The notes under the pieces: model-generated | Database searches by the model: none | Told to the model about the DNA's origin: nothing | Seen by the model: only the letters and a program-made list of their open reading frames with translations | Position numbers and translations under genes: made by a program | Part shown: one piece after another, positions 1 through 16,672 of the stretch | Layout of the letters: each line of letters begins with the position of its first letter | How positions within the stretch are numbered: position 1 is the stretch's first letter | Assembly: GCF_014268935.2 (NCBI RefSeq) | Contig: NZ_JABWRJ020000002.1 | Location: forward strand, 481,001-545,000 | Direction of reading: 5' to 3' | Source: Pseudomonas peradeniyensis | Lineage (GTDB): Bacteria > Pseudomonadota > Gammaproteobacteria > Pseudomonadales > Pseudomonadaceae | DNA length: 64,000 nucleotides

Positions 1-34
1 GCTGCTACCAAATTCAAGTTTCGGGAGAATCAAC

Positions 35-1960
35 ATGGGTAAAATCATCGGTATCGACCTGGGGACCACCAACTCCTGCGTCTCCGTGCTGGAAAACGGC
101 ACCGCCAAGGTCATCGAGAACGCCGAAGGCGCGCGTACCACGCCTTCGATCATCGCCTACGCCAACGACGGCGAGATCCTGGTCGGCCAGTCGGCCAAGC
201 GCCAGGCGGTCACCAACCCGCACAACACCCTGTTCGCGGTGAAGCGCCTGATCGGCCGCCGTTTCGAAGAAGATGTCGTGCAGAAAGACATCAAGCTGGT
301 GCCTTACAAGATCGTCAAGGCCAACAACGGTGACGCCTGGGTCGAGGCTGCCGACAAGCAGATGGCTCCGCCGCAGATCAGCGCCGAAGTTCTGAAAAAG
401 ATGAAGAAGACCGCCGAAGACTATCTCGGCGAGCCGGTCACCGAAGCGGTCATCACCGTTCCGGCCTACTTCAACGACAGCCAGCGCCAGGCGACCAAGG
501 ACGCCGGCCGCATCGCTGGCCTGGACGTGAAGCGTATCATCAACGAACCGACTGCCGCCGCGCTGGCCTACGGCATGGACAAGGGCAAGGGCGACCACAC
601 CGTCATCGTCTATGACCTGGGTGGTGGTACCTTCGACGTATCGGTCATCGAAATCGCCGAAGTCGACGGTGAGCACCAGTTCGAAGTACTGGCCACCAAC
701 GGCGACACCTTCCTGGGTGGCGAAGACTTCGACATGCGCCTGATCGACTACCTCGTCGACGAGTTCAAGAAAGAGTCCGGCATGGACCTGAAGAACGATC
801 CCCTGGCCCTGCAGCGCCTAAAAGAAGCCGCTGAAAAAGCCAAGATCGAGCTGTCCTCCGCCCAGTCGACCGACGTCAACCTGCCGTACATCACCGCAGA
901 TGCGACCGGTCCGAAGCACCTGAACGTGAAGATCTCCCGCGCCAAGCTGGAGTCGCTGGTCGAAGACCTGGTCAACCGTACCATCGAGCCATGCCGCATC
1001 GCCCTGAAGGACGCCGGCATCGACGCCAGCAAGATCGACGACGTGATCCTGGTCGGTGGCCAGACCCGTATGCCGATGGTGCAGAAAGCCGTTGCCGACT
1101 TCTTCGGTAAAGAAGCACGCAAAGACGTCAACCCGGACGAAGCCGTCGCCATGGGTGCCGCCATCCAGGGCGCCGTTCTGGCTGGTGATGTGAAGGACGT
1201 GCTGCTGCTGGATGTCAGCCCGCTGACCCTGGGTATCGAGACCATGGGCGGCGTGATGACCGCGCTGATCGAGAAGAACACCACCATCCCGACCAAGAAG
1301 TCGCAGGTGTTCTCGACCGCCGACGACAACCAGGGCGCCGTGACCATCCACGTGCTGCAGGGCGAGCGCAAGCAAGCTTCGCAGAACAAGTCGCTGGGCA
1401 AGTTCGACCTGGCCGACATCCCGCCGGCTCCGCGCGGCGTACCGCAGATCGAAGTGACCTTCGACATCGACGCCAACGGCATCCTGCACGTCGGCGCGAA
1501 GGACAAGGCTACCGGCAAGGCGCAGTCGATCGTGATCAAGGCCAACTCCGGCCTGTCCGACGAAGAAATCGAGAAAATGGTGCGTGACGCCGAGGCCAAC
1601 GCCGAGGAAGACCGCAAGTTCGAAGAGCTGGCCGCCGCCCGTAACCAGGGTGACGCGCTGGTCCACTCGACCCGCAAGATGGTCACTGAAGCCGGTGACA
1701 AGGTCACCGCTGAAGAGAAGACCGCCATCGAGGCCGCCGTGGTCGCCCTGGAAGCCGCCGTCAAAGGCGACGACAAGGCTGCCATCGACGCCAAGGTCGA
1801 GGAGTTGTCCAAGGTCTCGGCGCCAGTCGCTCAGAAGATGTACGCCGAGCAGCAGGCCGAGCAACCGCAGGGCGGCGCCCAGCAGGCCGAGCCGGAAGCC
1901 AAGCACGATGACGTGGTTGACGCCGAGTTCGAAGAAGTGAAAGACAACAACAAGCAGTAA
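35..1960 (+). CDS. dnaK: Hsp70 chaperone DnaK
   Basis: This is the ATP-dependent cytosolic chaperone that binds unfolded polypeptides with DnaJ and GrpE. The 641-residue product has the Hsp70 nucleotide-binding domain at residues 1-385, with [10 protein letters not shown] at 6-15 and the phosphate-2 loop [10 protein letters not shown] near 193. The hydrophobic interdomain linker ([12 protein letters not shown]) is near 389, followed by the substrate-binding domain and helical lid. The acidic tail carries the EEVKD motif near the C-terminus, and the length is normal for the family. A GGGAGA ribosome site at 23-28 fixes the start. In pseudomonads grpE usually lies upstream, but it is outside this window. 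dnaJ follows after a 211-base gap. Confidence 0.98.
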   Translation: MGKIIGIDLGTTNSCVSVLENGTAKVIENAEGARTTPSIIAYANDGEILVGQSAKRQAVTNPHNTLFAVKRLIGRRFEEDVVQKDIKLVPYKIVKANNGDAWVEAADKQMAPPQISAEVLKKMKKTAEDYLGEPVTEAVITVPAYFNDSQRQATKDAGRIAGLDVKRIINEPTAAALAYGMDKGKGDHTVIVYDLGGGTFDVSVIEIAEVDGEHQFEVLATNGDTFLGGEDFDMRLIDYLVDEFKKESGMDLKNDPLALQRLKEAAEKAKIELSSAQSTDVNLPYITADATGPKHLNVKISRAKLESLVEDLVNRTIEPCRIALKDAGIDASKIDDVILVGGQTRMPMVQKAVADFFGKEARKDVNPDEAVAMGAAIQGAVLAGDVKDVLLLDVSPLTLGIETMGGVMTALIEKNTTIPTKKSQVFSTADDNQGAVTIHVLQGERKQASQNKSLGKFDLADIPPAPRGVPQIEVTFDIDANGILHVGAKDKATGKAQSIVIKANSGLSDEEIEKMVRDAEANAEEDRKFEELAAARNQGDALVHSTRKMVTEAGDKVTAEEKTAIEAAVVALEAAVKGDDKAAIDAKVEELSKVSAPVAQKMYAEQQAEQPQGGAQQAEPEAKHDDVVDAEFEEVKDNNKQ

Positions 1961-1980
1961 TTCCTGCATGTTGTCGGCCG

Positions 1981-2040
1981 GTTCACCGTCGTTTGATGGT
2001 GAACTGGTAGGATGTCGCCGCGCGGGAGCTTGCTCCCGCG
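1981..2040 (+). other. Two hairpins between dnaK and dnaJ
   Basis: The 211-base spacer holds two inverted repeats. GTTCACC/GGTGAAC lies at 1981-2004, and a perfect 9-bp stem (CGCGGGAGC/GCTCCCGCG, two-base loop) lies at 2021-2040. Neither is followed by a T run, so they are not convincing intrinsic terminators. They may stabilise the dnaK 3' end or reduce read-through into dnaJ. No gene is visible in the spacer. Confidence 0.5.
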
Positions 2041-2171
2041 TTGGCGTGTCTGGAACACGAGAATTATTTACGGCATCTGTCACGGCGTATTCGCCCATGA
2101 CGACAGGTGCTGGTGGCATGGCGCACGATGCGCCGAGGTATGCCGAACGCCCCCAAGAGTGCATATGACCT

Positions 2172-4116
<1,945 letters not shown>

Positions 4117-4131
4117 CCCTTGTGTATGGGG

Positions 4132-4220
4132 TTGTGGGAGCGGGCTTGCCCCGCGATGGCGTCGGAACGGGCAGCAATGGCCTGGTGGGGTGTCATCGCG
4201 GGGCAAGCCCGCTCCCACAA
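4132..4220. repeat. REP palindrome pair (dapB-carA)
   Basis: Two inverted copies of a P. putida-type REP unit (TGTGGGAGCGGGCTTGCC... and its complement ending GCTCCCACA) are separated by about 40 bases. They start 16 bases after the dapB stop. Such elements sit outside genes and often protect or terminate 3' ends. The GGGGCAAGCCCGCTCCCAC sub-type seen here also occurs at 9815, 39612, 44411 and 52698. Confidence 0.85.
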
Positions 4221-4350
4221 TGGATCCCGACAAATCAGTCTGTCGCAATCCTGGGTTTTGGAGACACATTCCCGGTAGACCCAAAACGCATTTTTCTGTA
4301 AGCTACAGCTTTAGTGTGTCCACTAAAAGCGCGCAGACTAATTCAGCATA

Positions 4351-4389
4351 AAAGCGGGGTGACGTGTCCATACGTCATTCCGCTTTTTT
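4351..4389 (+). terminator. Strong intrinsic terminator in the carA leader, possible attenuator
   Basis: A 15-bp stem with only G-T exceptions (4351-4365 pairing with 4372-4386, six-base loop) is followed by a T run to 4389. This is a textbook Rho-independent terminator. It is only 45 bases before the carA start codon, well after the REP pair that already separates carA from dapB, so it lies in the carA leader. An 11-codon reading frame, GTG at 4316 to TAA at 4349-4351, ends at the foot of the stem. The hairpin is seen directly; its role as an attenuator is inferred. Confidence 0.75.
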
Positions 4390-4434
4390 GCAACCTGCGA
4401 TCGCCCTTTCAGGCTTGATTTACGGGAGGTCTTC

Positions 4435-5571
4435 TTGACTAAGCCAGCCATACTCGCCCTTGCCGATGGCAGCATTTTTCGCGGTGAAGCCATTGGAGCC
4501 GACGGTCAGACCGTTGGTGAGGTCGTGTTCAATACTGCAATGACCGGCTACCAGGAAATCCTCACAGACCCTTCCTACGCCCAGCAAATCGTTACCCTGA
4601 CCTACCCGCACATCGGCAACACCGGCACCACCCCGGAAGACGCCGAATCCAACCGCGTCTGGTCCGCCGGCCTGGTCATTCGCGACCTGCCGCTGCTGGC
4701 AAGCAACTGGCGTAACACCCAGTCCCTGCCCGACTACCTGAAAGAACACAATGTCGTCGCCATCGCCGGCATCGACACCCGTCGCCTGACCCGCATCCTG
4801 CGTGAGAAGGGCGCCCAGAACGGCTGCATCCTGGCTGGTGACAACATCAGCGAAGAAGCCGCCATCGCCGCCGCCCGCGCCTTCCCGGGCCTGAAAGGCA
4901 TGGACCTGGCCAAGGTCGTCTCCACCAAGGAGCGCTACGAGTGGCGCTCCAGCGTGTGGGAACTGAAGACCGACAGCCACCCGACCATTGAAGCCGCCGA
5001 CCTGCCGTACCACGTCGTGGCCTTCGACTACGGCGTCAAGCTGAACATCCTGCGCATGCTGGTTGCCCGTGGCTGCCGCGTCACCGTGGTGCCCGCGCAA
5101 ACCCCGGCCAGTGAAGTCCTGGCGCTCAACCCCGATGGCGTGTTCCTGTCCAACGGCCCTGGCGATCCCGAGCCGTGCGACTACGCCATCCAGGCGATCA
5201 AAGAGATCCTCGACACCGAGATCCCGGTATTCGGCATCTGCCTCGGCCACCAGCTGCTGGCCCTGGCCTCCGGCGCCAAGACCGTGAAGATGGGCCACGG
5301 CCACCACGGTGCCAACCACCCGGTCCAGGACCTGGACACCGGCGTGGTCATGATCACCAGCCAGAACCACGGTTTCGCCGTCGACGAAGCCACCCTGCCG
5401 GGCAACGTCCGCGCTATCCACAAGTCGCTGTTCGACGGCACCCTGCAGGGCATCGAGCGCACCGACAAGAGCGCGTTCAGCTTCCAGGGCCACCCTGAGG
5501 CGAGCCCAGGCCCGACCGACGTCGCGCCACTGTTCGATCGTTTCATCGATGCCATGGCCAAGCGCCGCTGA
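4435..5571 (+). CDS. carA: Carbamoyl-phosphate synthase small (glutaminase) subunit CarA
   Basis: CarA hydrolyses glutamine and channels ammonia to CarB to make carbamoyl phosphate for arginine and pyrimidine synthesis. The 378-residue protein has the N-terminal CPSase small-chain domain and a C-terminal class I glutamine amidotransferase. The nucleophile Cys269 is in GICLGHQLL, and the His/Glu pair is in GHPEASPGP near 352-360. The start is TTG at 4435, supported by the ribosome site GGGAGG at 4424-4429; no ATG fits. A terminator-like hairpin 45 bases upstream suggests leader control. carB follows after about 106 bases. Confidence 0.97.
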   Translation: MTKPAILALADGSIFRGEAIGADGQTVGEVVFNTAMTGYQEILTDPSYAQQIVTLTYPHIGNTGTTPEDAESNRVWSAGLVIRDLPLLASNWRNTQSLPDYLKEHNVVAIAGIDTRRLTRILREKGAQNGCILAGDNISEEAAIAAARAFPGLKGMDLAKVVSTKERYEWRSSVWELKTDSHPTIEAADLPYHVVAFDYGVKLNILRMLVARGCRVTVVPAQTPASEVLALNPDGVFLSNGPGDPEPCDYAIQAIKEILDTEIPVFGICLGHQLLALASGAKTVKMGHGHHGANHPVQDLDTGVVMITSQNHGFAVDEATLPGNVRAIHKSLFDGTLQGIERTDKSAFSFQGHPEASPGPTDVAPLFDRFIDAMAKRR

Positions 5572-5677
5572 GCATCCTGCAGCAAGGCCCCGGGCCGGCA
5601 ATTGCCGCGCCCGGAAGCGCCTGACCCAGATTGTTCAAAGCGGCTTGCCGACTGACCCGCGGATTTGAGTGACAACC

Positions 5678-8895
<3,218 letters not shown>

Positions 8896-8899
<4 letters not shown>

Positions 8900-9378
8900 G
8901 CATTACCAAGTACCCGATGACCGTCCAGGGCGCTCGCGCCCTGGAGGAAGAGCATCTGTTCCTGAGCAAGACCGAGCGCCCGCGCCTGAGCCAGGCGATC
9001 GGCGAGGCTCGCGAGCTGGGCGATCTCAAGGAAAACGCCGAATACCACGCCGCCCGCGAGGAGCAGGGCATGGTCGAGGCGCGCATCCGCGATATCGAAG
9101 GCCGTCTGCAGAACTCGGTGGTGATCGACGTCACCACCATCGCCCACACCGGCAAGGTAATCTTCGGCACCACCGTGGTGCTGGCGAACACCGAGACCGA
9201 TGAAGAGGTGACCTACCAGATCGTCGGCGAAGACGAAGCCGACGTGAAGCAGGGCAAGCTCTCCAGCGGTGCGCCGATCGCCCGTGCCATCATCGGCAAG
9301 GAAGAAGGTGATACTGTCGTCGTCAAGACGCCAAGTGGCACGGTCGAGTACGAGATTGTCGAAGTCAAGCACATCTGA
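8896..9378 (+). CDS. greA: Transcript cleavage factor GreA
   Basis: GreA enters the RNA polymerase secondary channel and stimulates cleavage of backtracked transcripts. The 160-residue protein has the N-terminal coiled coil with the acidic tip region ([17 protein letters not shown], about residues 37-53) and the C-terminal FKBP-like domain ([15 protein letters not shown]). The ATG overlaps the carB stop codon (ATGA at 8896-8899), so greA appears to be the third gene of the carAB unit. Confidence 0.97.
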
Positions 9379-9430
9379 CCGGCGCCTGCGGGCGCCATCC
9401 CTCGAGGGGATCCTCTGGCAACTGGCCCAG

Positions 9431-9796
9431 GTGTTCTGGGTCGGCGGCCTGTGGGTGTTCCATGTGGGGCTGGTGCCGGCGCTCAAGGTCAGTGGCCTGG
9501 CGCCACTGTTGGTGCACGACGTGGCTGCGCAGATCGACCGCTGGTTGATTGGCGTGGCCATGCTTGGGCTGTTGACCCAGCTGGCGGTGCTGGCGAGGGT
9601 GGATGGCCTGGCGGCCTGGTGGCGGCAGTTCCGCGGCCAGATGCTGCTGCTCGGCTTCGGCGCCTGCGTCAGCTACTACACGCTGCGCTACGGGATTTCC
9701 GTGGGCGAGCGTTGGCAGATGTTCTGCTTCCTGGTGCTGGGCTTCTCCGGCATCGTGCTGGTGGCCCAGCCGGTCCCGGTCAGGGCTCGGCGCTAG
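9431..9796 (+). CDS. Small integral membrane protein, DUF4149-like
   Basis: This is a hydrophobic protein with about four membrane segments (FWVGGLWVFHVGLVPAL, LIGVAMLGLLTQLAVLA, MLLLGFGACVSYYTLRY, CFLVLGFSGIVLVAQPV). The W-Q-L-A-Q-x-F-W-V-G-G opening resembles DUF4149 membrane proteins that commonly follow greA in pseudomonads. The start is uncertain. Between the greA stop and GTG 9431 there is no in-frame ATG, GTG or TTG, yet the homology-like sequence begins about five codons earlier. A GAGGGG ribosome-like site at 9404-9409 fits a start near 9410-9422 better than 9431. The function is unknown. Confidence 0.65.
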   Translation: MFWVGGLWVFHVGLVPALKVSGLAPLLVHDVAAQIDRWLIGVAMLGLLTQLAVLARVDGLAAWWRQFRGQMLLLGFGACVSYYTLRYGISVGERWQMFCFLVLGFSGIVLVAQPVPVRARR

Positions 9797-9814
9797 TCGG
9801 GTCGCAACGAGGCT

Positions 9815-9903
9815 TTGTGGGAGCGGGCTTGCCCCGCGAACACCGGCGAAGCCGGTGCCATGCACTGCGGTGCCTGTTTCGCGGGGCAAGCCCGCTCCCA
9901 CAA
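9815..9903. repeat. REP palindrome pair (DUF4149 gene-yhbY)
   Basis: Inverted REP units (TTGTGGGAGCGGGCTTGCC at the left, the complement at the right) lie between two convergent genes. The inner part holds a second short palindrome (CACCGGC...GCCGGTG). The element leaves only about 20 bases to either gene and probably acts as a bidirectional transcript end. Confidence 0.85.
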
Positions 9904-9928
9904 GGCTGCGTTGGCAGCCCTGCTACCG

Positions 9929-10237
9929 TTACTTGTAACGGTGGATGTTGGACAGCTGCTTGTTCGGCTGCGGGTTCTTGCGGTAGATCAGCGCTTTCTT
10001 GCCGATGGTCTGCACCAGTTCGGCGCGGCCGGCCTTGCACAGCGCGGCGATGGTCTCGGCGCGTTCCTCGCGATCTTCCGAGCGAATCTCGACCTTGATC
10101 AGCTCATGGTCGACCAGGGCGCGCTCCAGTTCGGCGATCACGCCTTCATTCAAACCGTTGCCAGCAACGATCAGGACCGGCTTCAGGTCATGACCAATGG
10201 ACTTGTATTGCTTCTTCTGCTCGTTATTGAGCGGCAT
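9929..10237 (-). CDS. yhbY: CRS1-YhbY domain RNA-binding protein YhbY
   Basis: This is a 102-residue single CRS1-YhbY (CRM) domain protein, a KH-like RNA-binding fold associated with the pre-50S ribosomal subunit. The start MPLNNEQKKQYKSIGHDL is the standard one; an upstream in-frame extension to 10312 is not conserved-looking. The GNGLNEGV loop near residues 28-35 matches the family GxxG RNA-contact loop. It is divergent from rlmE, which modifies 23S rRNA, so the pair shares a ribosome-assembly theme and a roughly 100-base promoter region. Confidence 0.95.
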   Translation of the reverse strand: MPLNNEQKKQYKSIGHDLKPVLIVAGNGLNEGVIAELERALVDHELIKVEIRSEDREERAETIAALCKAGRAELVQTIGKKALIYRKNPQPNKQLSNIHRYK

Positions 10238-10339
10238 AATCTGACCCTTTTCGTCTGATTCTGTAAAATTGACGGGCATTTTACCCGAGGGCCTGTGGCT
10301 CCGCCCAGTCAAACACGACGCATATCATCGAGGTGCCCC

Positions 10340-10966
10340 GTGGTACAACGTTCCAAAAGCAGCGCAAACTGGCTGCGCGAACATTTCAACGATCCTTTCG
10401 TCAAGCAGGCGCAGAAGGATGGCTACCGCTCGCGCGCGAGCTACAAGCTGCTGGAGATCCAGGAGAAAGACCGCCTGATCCGTCCCGGCATGAGCGTGAT
10501 CGACCTCGGTGCGGCTCCTGGTGGCTGGTCGCAGGTGACCAGTCGTCTGATTGGCGGCCAGGGCCGGCTGATCGCCTCGGACATCCTGGAAATGGACTCG
10601 ATCCCCGATGTCACCTTCATCCAGGGCGACTTCACCCAGGACGAAGTGCTGCAGCAGATCCTGCAGGCGGTCGGCGATTCGCACGTCGACCTTGTGATTT
10701 CCGATATGGCCCCCAATATGAGTGGTACGCCTGCGGTGGACATGCCGCGCGCCATGTTCCTCTGCGAACTGGCCCTGGATCTGGCGACCCGCGTGCTCAA
10801 GCCCGGCGGAGATTTCCTGATCAAGATTTTCCAGGGCGAGGGCTTCGACATGTACCTCAAGGACGTGCGCAGCAAGTTCGACAAGGTGCAGATGCGCAAG
10901 CCGTCGTCCTCGCGAGACCGTTCCCGTGAACAGTACCTGTTGGGCAAGGGTTTCAAGGGCGCATGA
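10340..10966 (+). CDS. rlmE: 23S rRNA 2'-O-methyltransferase RlmE (FtsJ/RrmJ)
   Basis: RlmE methylates U2552 of 23S rRNA (E. coli numbering) late in 50S assembly, using S-adenosylmethionine. The 208-residue product has the SAM site [14 protein letters not shown], and the K-D-K-E catalytic tetrad is recognisable in YKLLE, SDMAPN, FLIKIF and QGEGFD. The start is GTG 10340, preceded by GAGGTG at 10330-10335. The longer in-frame extension to 10295 lacks family resemblance. It is divergent from yhbY and 194 bases before ftsH, the same rlmE-ftsH order as in E. coli, where the genes form a heat-shock operon. Confidence 0.96.
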   Translation: MVQRSKSSANWLREHFNDPFVKQAQKDGYRSRASYKLLEIQEKDRLIRPGMSVIDLGAAPGGWSQVTSRLIGGQGRLIASDILEMDSIPDVTFIQGDFTQDEVLQQILQAVGDSHVDLVISDMAPNMSGTPAVDMPRAMFLCELALDLATRVLKPGGDFLIKIFQGEGFDMYLKDVRSKFDKVQMRKPSSSRDRSREQYLLGKGFKGA

Positions 10967-11160
10967 AAGGCGTATTGCGGGGTTGCCGATAGTTATTTCC
11001 AATCGGCCGCCCCGTCTGGATCGTCCGAACTTCGTGTAGTCTAGCTTTCACAAAGGGTTACAGACGGTGCCTGCGGATGCGTGGGTAATGTAGTAAGTTA
11101 GGGCGATGAATATCATGCGAGGCACGGCTGCGTCGTGCGCCGGCCTCAGAGGGTAGCGAA

Positions 11161-13077
<1,917 letters not shown>

Positions 13078-13085
13078 GGGTATCT

Positions 13086-13937
13086 ATGAGCTTGACGCAG
13101 TACCCGACCCGGTTGCCTTGCGGCAACCGGGTTCTTGATTTGTCCCGTACCCATGTCATGGGTATCCTCAACGTCACCCCAGACTCGTTCTCCGATGGTG
13201 GGCGCTTCAGCCAGCGCGATGCGGCCTTGCGCCATGCCGAGGAGATGGTGGCGGCCGGTGCGACCCTGATCGACGTGGGTGGCGAGTCTACCCGTCCTGG
13301 GGCTCGCGCCGTCTCGCCTATCGAGGAATTGGAGCGCGTGGCGCCAATTGTCGAGGCGATCAGCAGTCGGCTCGATGTGATCATCTCGGTCGATACCTCG
13401 ACGCCCTCGGTCATGCGCGAGACGGCCCGCCTTGGTGCAGGGCTGATCAACGACGTGCGCGCCCTGGAGCGTGACGGCGCGCTCGATGCGGCGGCCGATA
13501 CCGGCCTGCCGGTGTGCTTGATGCATATGCGTGGCGAGCCGGGCACGATGCAGGACAATCCGCAGTACAAGGATGTGACAGTCGATGTAACGCGCTATCT
13601 TGAACAGCGTATGGCAGCCTGCGCGGCGGCCGGCATCGGGGCTGAGCGCATCATCCTCGACCCGGGGTTCGGCTTTGCCAAGACCCTTGAGCACAACCTT
13701 AGCCTTTTCAAACACATGGAAGCGCTCTATCGCCTGGGGCGGCCACTCTTGGTGGGTGTTTCGCGCAAGAGCATGATCGGTCTCGCGCTGGGCCGTCCGG
13801 TCGGTGAGCGGCTTTACGGCAGTCTGGCCCTGGCCGCCCTGGCCATGACCAAGGGCGCGAGCATCCTGCGGGTACATGACGTTGCCGAAACCGTCGATGT
13901 CGTGCGCATGATCGCCGCGGTCCAGAGCGCCGAATAA
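13086..13937 (+). CDS. folP: Dihydropteroate synthase FolP
   Basis: FolP condenses p-aminobenzoate with dihydropterin pyrophosphate in folate synthesis and is the sulfonamide target. The 283-residue TIM-barrel has the two family signatures: [14 protein letters not shown] near residues 26-39 and the [11 protein letters not shown] segment near 60-70. It begins 8 bases after the ftsH stop and is followed 16 bases later by glmM, giving the conserved ftsH-folP-glmM operon. Confidence 0.97.
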   Translation: MSLTQYPTRLPCGNRVLDLSRTHVMGILNVTPDSFSDGGRFSQRDAALRHAEEMVAAGATLIDVGGESTRPGARAVSPIEELERVAPIVEAISSRLDVIISVDTSTPSVMRETARLGAGLINDVRALERDGALDAAADTGLPVCLMHMRGEPGTMQDNPQYKDVTVDVTRYLEQRMAACAAAGIGAERIILDPGFGFAKTLEHNLSLFKHMEALYRLGRPLLVGVSRKSMIGLALGRPVGERLYGSLALAALAMTKGASILRVHDVAETVDVVRMIAAVQSAE

Positions 13938-13953
13938 GAACATTGGAGTCACT

Positions 13954-15294
13954 ATGAGCAGAAAATACTTTGGTACCGATGGTATCCGTGGTCGCGTCGG
14001 CCAGTTCCCCATCACCCCTGACTTCATGCTGAAACTCGGCTGGGCCGCCGGCATGGCTTTCCGCAAGCAGGGCAATTGCCGTGTGCTGGTGGGCAAGGAC
14101 ACGCGGATCTCCGGCTACATGTTCGAATCCGCGCTCGAGGCAGGGCTGTCCGCCGCCGGTGCCGACGTGATGCTGCTCGGCCCGATGCCGACGCCGGCCA
14201 TCGCTTACCTGACCCGCACCTTCCATGCTGAGGCCGGTATCGTCATCAGCGCCTCGCACAACCCCCATGACGACAATGGCATCAAGTTCTTCTCCGGTGC
14301 TGGCACCAAGCTGCCGGACGAAGTCGAGCTGATGATCGAGGAGCTGCTCGACCAGCCGATGAATGTCGTCGAGTCCGGCAAGCTGGGCAAGGTCTCGCGC
14401 ATCAATGACGCGGCGGGACGCTACATCGAGTTCTGCAAGAGCAGCGTGCCCAGCAGCACCAGCTTCGAAGGCCTGAAGGTCGTCGTGGACTGCGCCCATG
14501 GCGCCACCTACAAGGTCGCGCCGAGCGTGTTCCGTGAACTGGGTGCCGATGTCACCGTGCTGCACGCCGCCCCGGATGGTCTGAACATCAACGAGGGCTG
14601 CGGTTCGACTCATATCGAGTCGCTGCAGGCGGCGGTCCTGGTCGGGCATGCGGATCTCGGTATCGCCTTCGACGGCGACGGCGACCGTGTGCTGATGGTC
14701 GATCACACCGGCGCCATCGTCGACGGTGACGAACTGCTGTTCATCATCGGTCGCGACATGCAGGAGCGTGGCAAGCTGCAGGGCGGCGTGGTCGGTACCC
14801 TGATGAGCAACCTGGGCCTGGAGCTGGCGTTCAAGGAACTGGATATCCCGTTCGTGCGGGCCAAGGTGGGCGACCGCTATGTCATGGCCGAACTGCTCGA
14901 GCGCGAGTGGCTGCTGGGTGGCGAAAACTCCGGTCATGTCGTCTGCGGCAGCCACACCACCACCGGTGATGCGATCATCGCCGCGCTGCAGGTGCTGATG
15001 GCGCTCAAGCGCCGTGGCGAAAACCTCGCCCAGGCCCGCCAGGCCGTGCGCAAATGCCCGCAGGTGCTGATCAACGTGCGCTTCGCGGCCGGCAAGAGCG
15101 ACCCGCTGGAGAACCCCCTGGTCAAGGAAGCCAGCGCCAAGGCCACCGAGGCCATGGCTGGTCGTGGGCGGGTGCTGCTGCGCAAGTCCGGTACCGAGCC
15201 GCTGGTGCGGGTGATGGTCGAGGGCGACGACGAAAACCAGGTACGTGGCCATGCCGAGGCCCTGGCCAAGCTGGTCGAAGAAGTTTGTGCCTGA
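13954..15294 (+). CDS. glmM: Phosphoglucosamine mutase GlmM
   Basis: GlmM converts glucosamine-6-phosphate to glucosamine-1-phosphate for UDP-GlcNAc, peptidoglycan and LPS synthesis. The 446-residue protein has the active-site phosphoserine motif [12 protein letters not shown] with Ser101, the Mg-binding DGDGDR loop near 242-247, and the C-terminal phosphate-binding [24 protein letters not shown] precedes the ATG. It is the third gene after ftsH and folP; tpiA starts 66 bases downstream. Confidence 0.97.
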   Translation: MSRKYFGTDGIRGRVGQFPITPDFMLKLGWAAGMAFRKQGNCRVLVGKDTRISGYMFESALEAGLSAAGADVMLLGPMPTPAIAYLTRTFHAEAGIVISASHNPHDDNGIKFFSGAGTKLPDEVELMIEELLDQPMNVVESGKLGKVSRINDAAGRYIEFCKSSVPSSTSFEGLKVVVDCAHGATYKVAPSVFRELGADVTVLHAAPDGLNINEGCGSTHIESLQAAVLVGHADLGIAFDGDGDRVLMVDHTGAIVDGDELLFIIGRDMQERGKLQGGVVGTLMSNLGLELAFKELDIPFVRAKVGDRYVMAELLEREWLLGGENSGHVVCGSHTTTGDAIIAALQVLMALKRRGENLAQARQAVRKCPQVLINVRFAAGKSDPLENPLVKEASAKATEAMAGRGRVLLRKSGTEPLVRVMVEGDDENQVRGHAEALAKLVEEVCA

Positions 15295-15360
15295 AAGAGG
15301 CTTGCCAGCGCAGATCGGGTTGGGTAAGATCTGCGCCCACTTTGACCGACGAGGTAAAGC

Positions 15361-16116
15361 ATGCGTCGCCCCATGGTAGCTGGTAACTGGAAGATGCACG
15401 GTACCCGCGCCAGCGTCGCTGAGCTGACTCAGGGCTTGGGCGAAATGCTCATTCCCAACGGTATCGAAGTCGCGGTGTTCCCGCCCGCCCTGTTCATCAA
15501 CGAAGTCGTTGATGGGCTAAAAGGCAAGGGGATCATCGTTGGAGCACAGAATTCTGCGGTACAGCCTGAACAAGGCGCACTGACCGGCGAAGTTGCACCG
15601 AGTCAGTTGGCTGAAGTCGGTTGCAAGTATGTATTGATTGGGCATTCCGAGCGTCGCCAGATTATTGGTGAAAGCGACGAAGTGCTGAATCAGAAGTTTG
15701 CAGCCGCTCAGAAAAGTGGTTTGACGCCAGTGCTGTGTATAGGGGAAACTCTTGCAGAGCGCGAGGCAGGTGAGACGCTCGAAGTTGTAGGGCGTCAACT
15801 AAGCAGTGTTATCGACGTGTTCGGTATCAAGGCTTTCGCCAATGCGGTTATTGCCTATGAGCCTGTTTGGGCCATTGGTACTGGTTTGACGGCCTCGCCA
15901 CAGCAAGCCCAGGATGTGCATGCAGCCATCCGCAAGCAGTTGGCGGCGAAGGACGCCGAAGTTGCAGGAAATGTGCAACTTCTCTACGGCGGCAGCGTGA
16001 AGGCGGCCAATGCGGCTGAACTGTTCGGCATGCCGGATATCGATGGGGGGCTCATTGGTGGAGCTTCCCTGAACGCAGACGAATTCGGTGCAATTTGTCG
16101 CGCCGCAGGAAACTGA
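15361..16116 (+). CDS. tpiA: Triosephosphate isomerase TpiA
   Basis: TpiA interconverts dihydroxyacetone phosphate and glyceraldehyde-3-phosphate. The 251-residue protein carries the catalytic Lys11 (GNWKMH), His95 (IGHSERR), Glu167 ([11 protein letters not shown]) and the phosphate-binding YGGSVKAAN. From about 15510 onward the codon choice shifts toward AT-ending and rare codons (ATA, CTA, TTG, GTA, GGT), unlike the flanking genes, although the protein is intact. secG starts 4 bases after the stop. Confidence 0.97.
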   Translation: MRRPMVAGNWKMHGTRASVAELTQGLGEMLIPNGIEVAVFPPALFINEVVDGLKGKGIIVGAQNSAVQPEQGALTGEVAPSQLAEVGCKYVLIGHSERRQIIGESDEVLNQKFAAAQKSGLTPVLCIGETLAEREAGETLEVVGRQLSSVIDVFGIKAFANAVIAYEPVWAIGTGLTASPQQAQDVHAAIRKQLAAKDAEVAGNVQLLYGGSVKAANAAELFGMPDIDGGLIGGASLNADEFGAICRAAGN

Positions 16117-16120
16117 ACAA

Positions 16121-16513
16121 ATGCTGGAAACAGTCGTAGTTGTTTTTCATCTGTTGGCAGCGTTGGCACTGGTTGTAATGGTGCTGCTGCAACAGGGTAA
16201 AGGTGCGGAAGCCGGTGCATCTTTCGGCGCAGGTGCTTCAAATACTGTGTTCGGAAGCCAAGGTTCCGCTACCTTTTTGAGTAAAGTTACTGCTATACTT
16301 GCTGCCACTTTCTTTTTGACTGCACTTGGGTTAGGATACTTCGCCAAGCAGCAGGCTCACCAGCTGACTCAAGCTGGTCTGCCAGATCCAGCAGTGCTGG
16401 AAGTCAAAGAGCCAAAGCCGGCAGTCAATGATGATGTACCGGTGCTCCAGCAGCAGAAGAGCGAAACCACCAACTCTGGTGACGTACCTCCTCCAGCCAA
16501 AGAGCAGCAGTAA
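16121..16513 (+). CDS. secG: Protein-export membrane protein SecG
   Basis: SecG is the small accessory subunit of the SecYEG translocon. The 130-residue protein starts [19 protein letters not shown] (first membrane segment) and has the conserved [17 protein letters not shown] loop. A second membrane segment is near 50-72, followed by a hydrophilic tail rich in Pro, Gln and Lys. ATG 16121 is the family start. Like tpiA it uses an unusually AT-leaning codon set. Two tRNA genes follow, as is typical downstream of secG. Confidence 0.96.
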   Translation: MLETVVVVFHLLAALALVVMVLLQQGKGAEAGASFGAGASNTVFGSQGSATFLSKVTAILAATFFLTALGLGYFAKQQAHQLTQAGLPDPAVLEVKEPKPAVNDDVPVLQQQKSETTNSGDVPPPAKEQQ

Positions 16514-16534
16514 CGGGTTTCAAGAAGTAGTATT

Positions 16535-16620
16535 GCCGAGGTGGTGGAATTGGTAGACACGCAACCTTGAGGTGGTTGTGCCCATAGGGTGTAGGGGTTC
16601 GAGTCCCCTTCTCGGTACCA
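16535..16620 (+). tRNA. tRNA-Leu (GAG anticodon)
   Basis: This is an 86-base class II tRNA with a long variable arm and encoded CCA at 16618-16620. The acceptor GCCGAGG pairs with 16610-16616 and the discriminator is A16617. The anticodon stem CAACC/GGTTG encloses loop TTGAGGT, giving anticodon GAG at 16569-16571, which reads CUC and CUU leucine codons. It lies 21 bases after secG and may be co-transcribed with it. Confidence 0.95.
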
Positions 16621-16630
16621 ATTGAAGCAT

Positions 16631-16654
16631 GAGAGCCCGCTTTAGCGGGCTTTC
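16631..16654 (+). terminator. Terminator after tRNA-Leu
   Basis: The stem AGCCCGC/GCGGGCT with a four-base loop is followed by TTTCTT. It lies 10 bases after the tRNA-Leu CCA end, separating the secG/tRNA-Leu transcript from the next promoter. Confidence 0.75.
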
Positions 16655-16672
16655 TTGCAGGTGGAGGTCGGA

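Noticed and set aside
1981..2040. Intrinsic terminator between dnaK and dnaJ.
   Set aside because: The stems are good but no T run follows; kept only as hairpins.
4132..4220. Palindromic repeats considered as CRISPR repeats or transposon ends.
   Set aside because: There are only two inverted copies per site, no regular spacers, no cas genes and no transposase; they match REP elements.
4296..4308. A LexA-type SOS box upstream of carA.
   Set aside because: CTGTAAGCTACAG is 13 bases, while LexA sites need CTG-N10-CAG; spacing is wrong.
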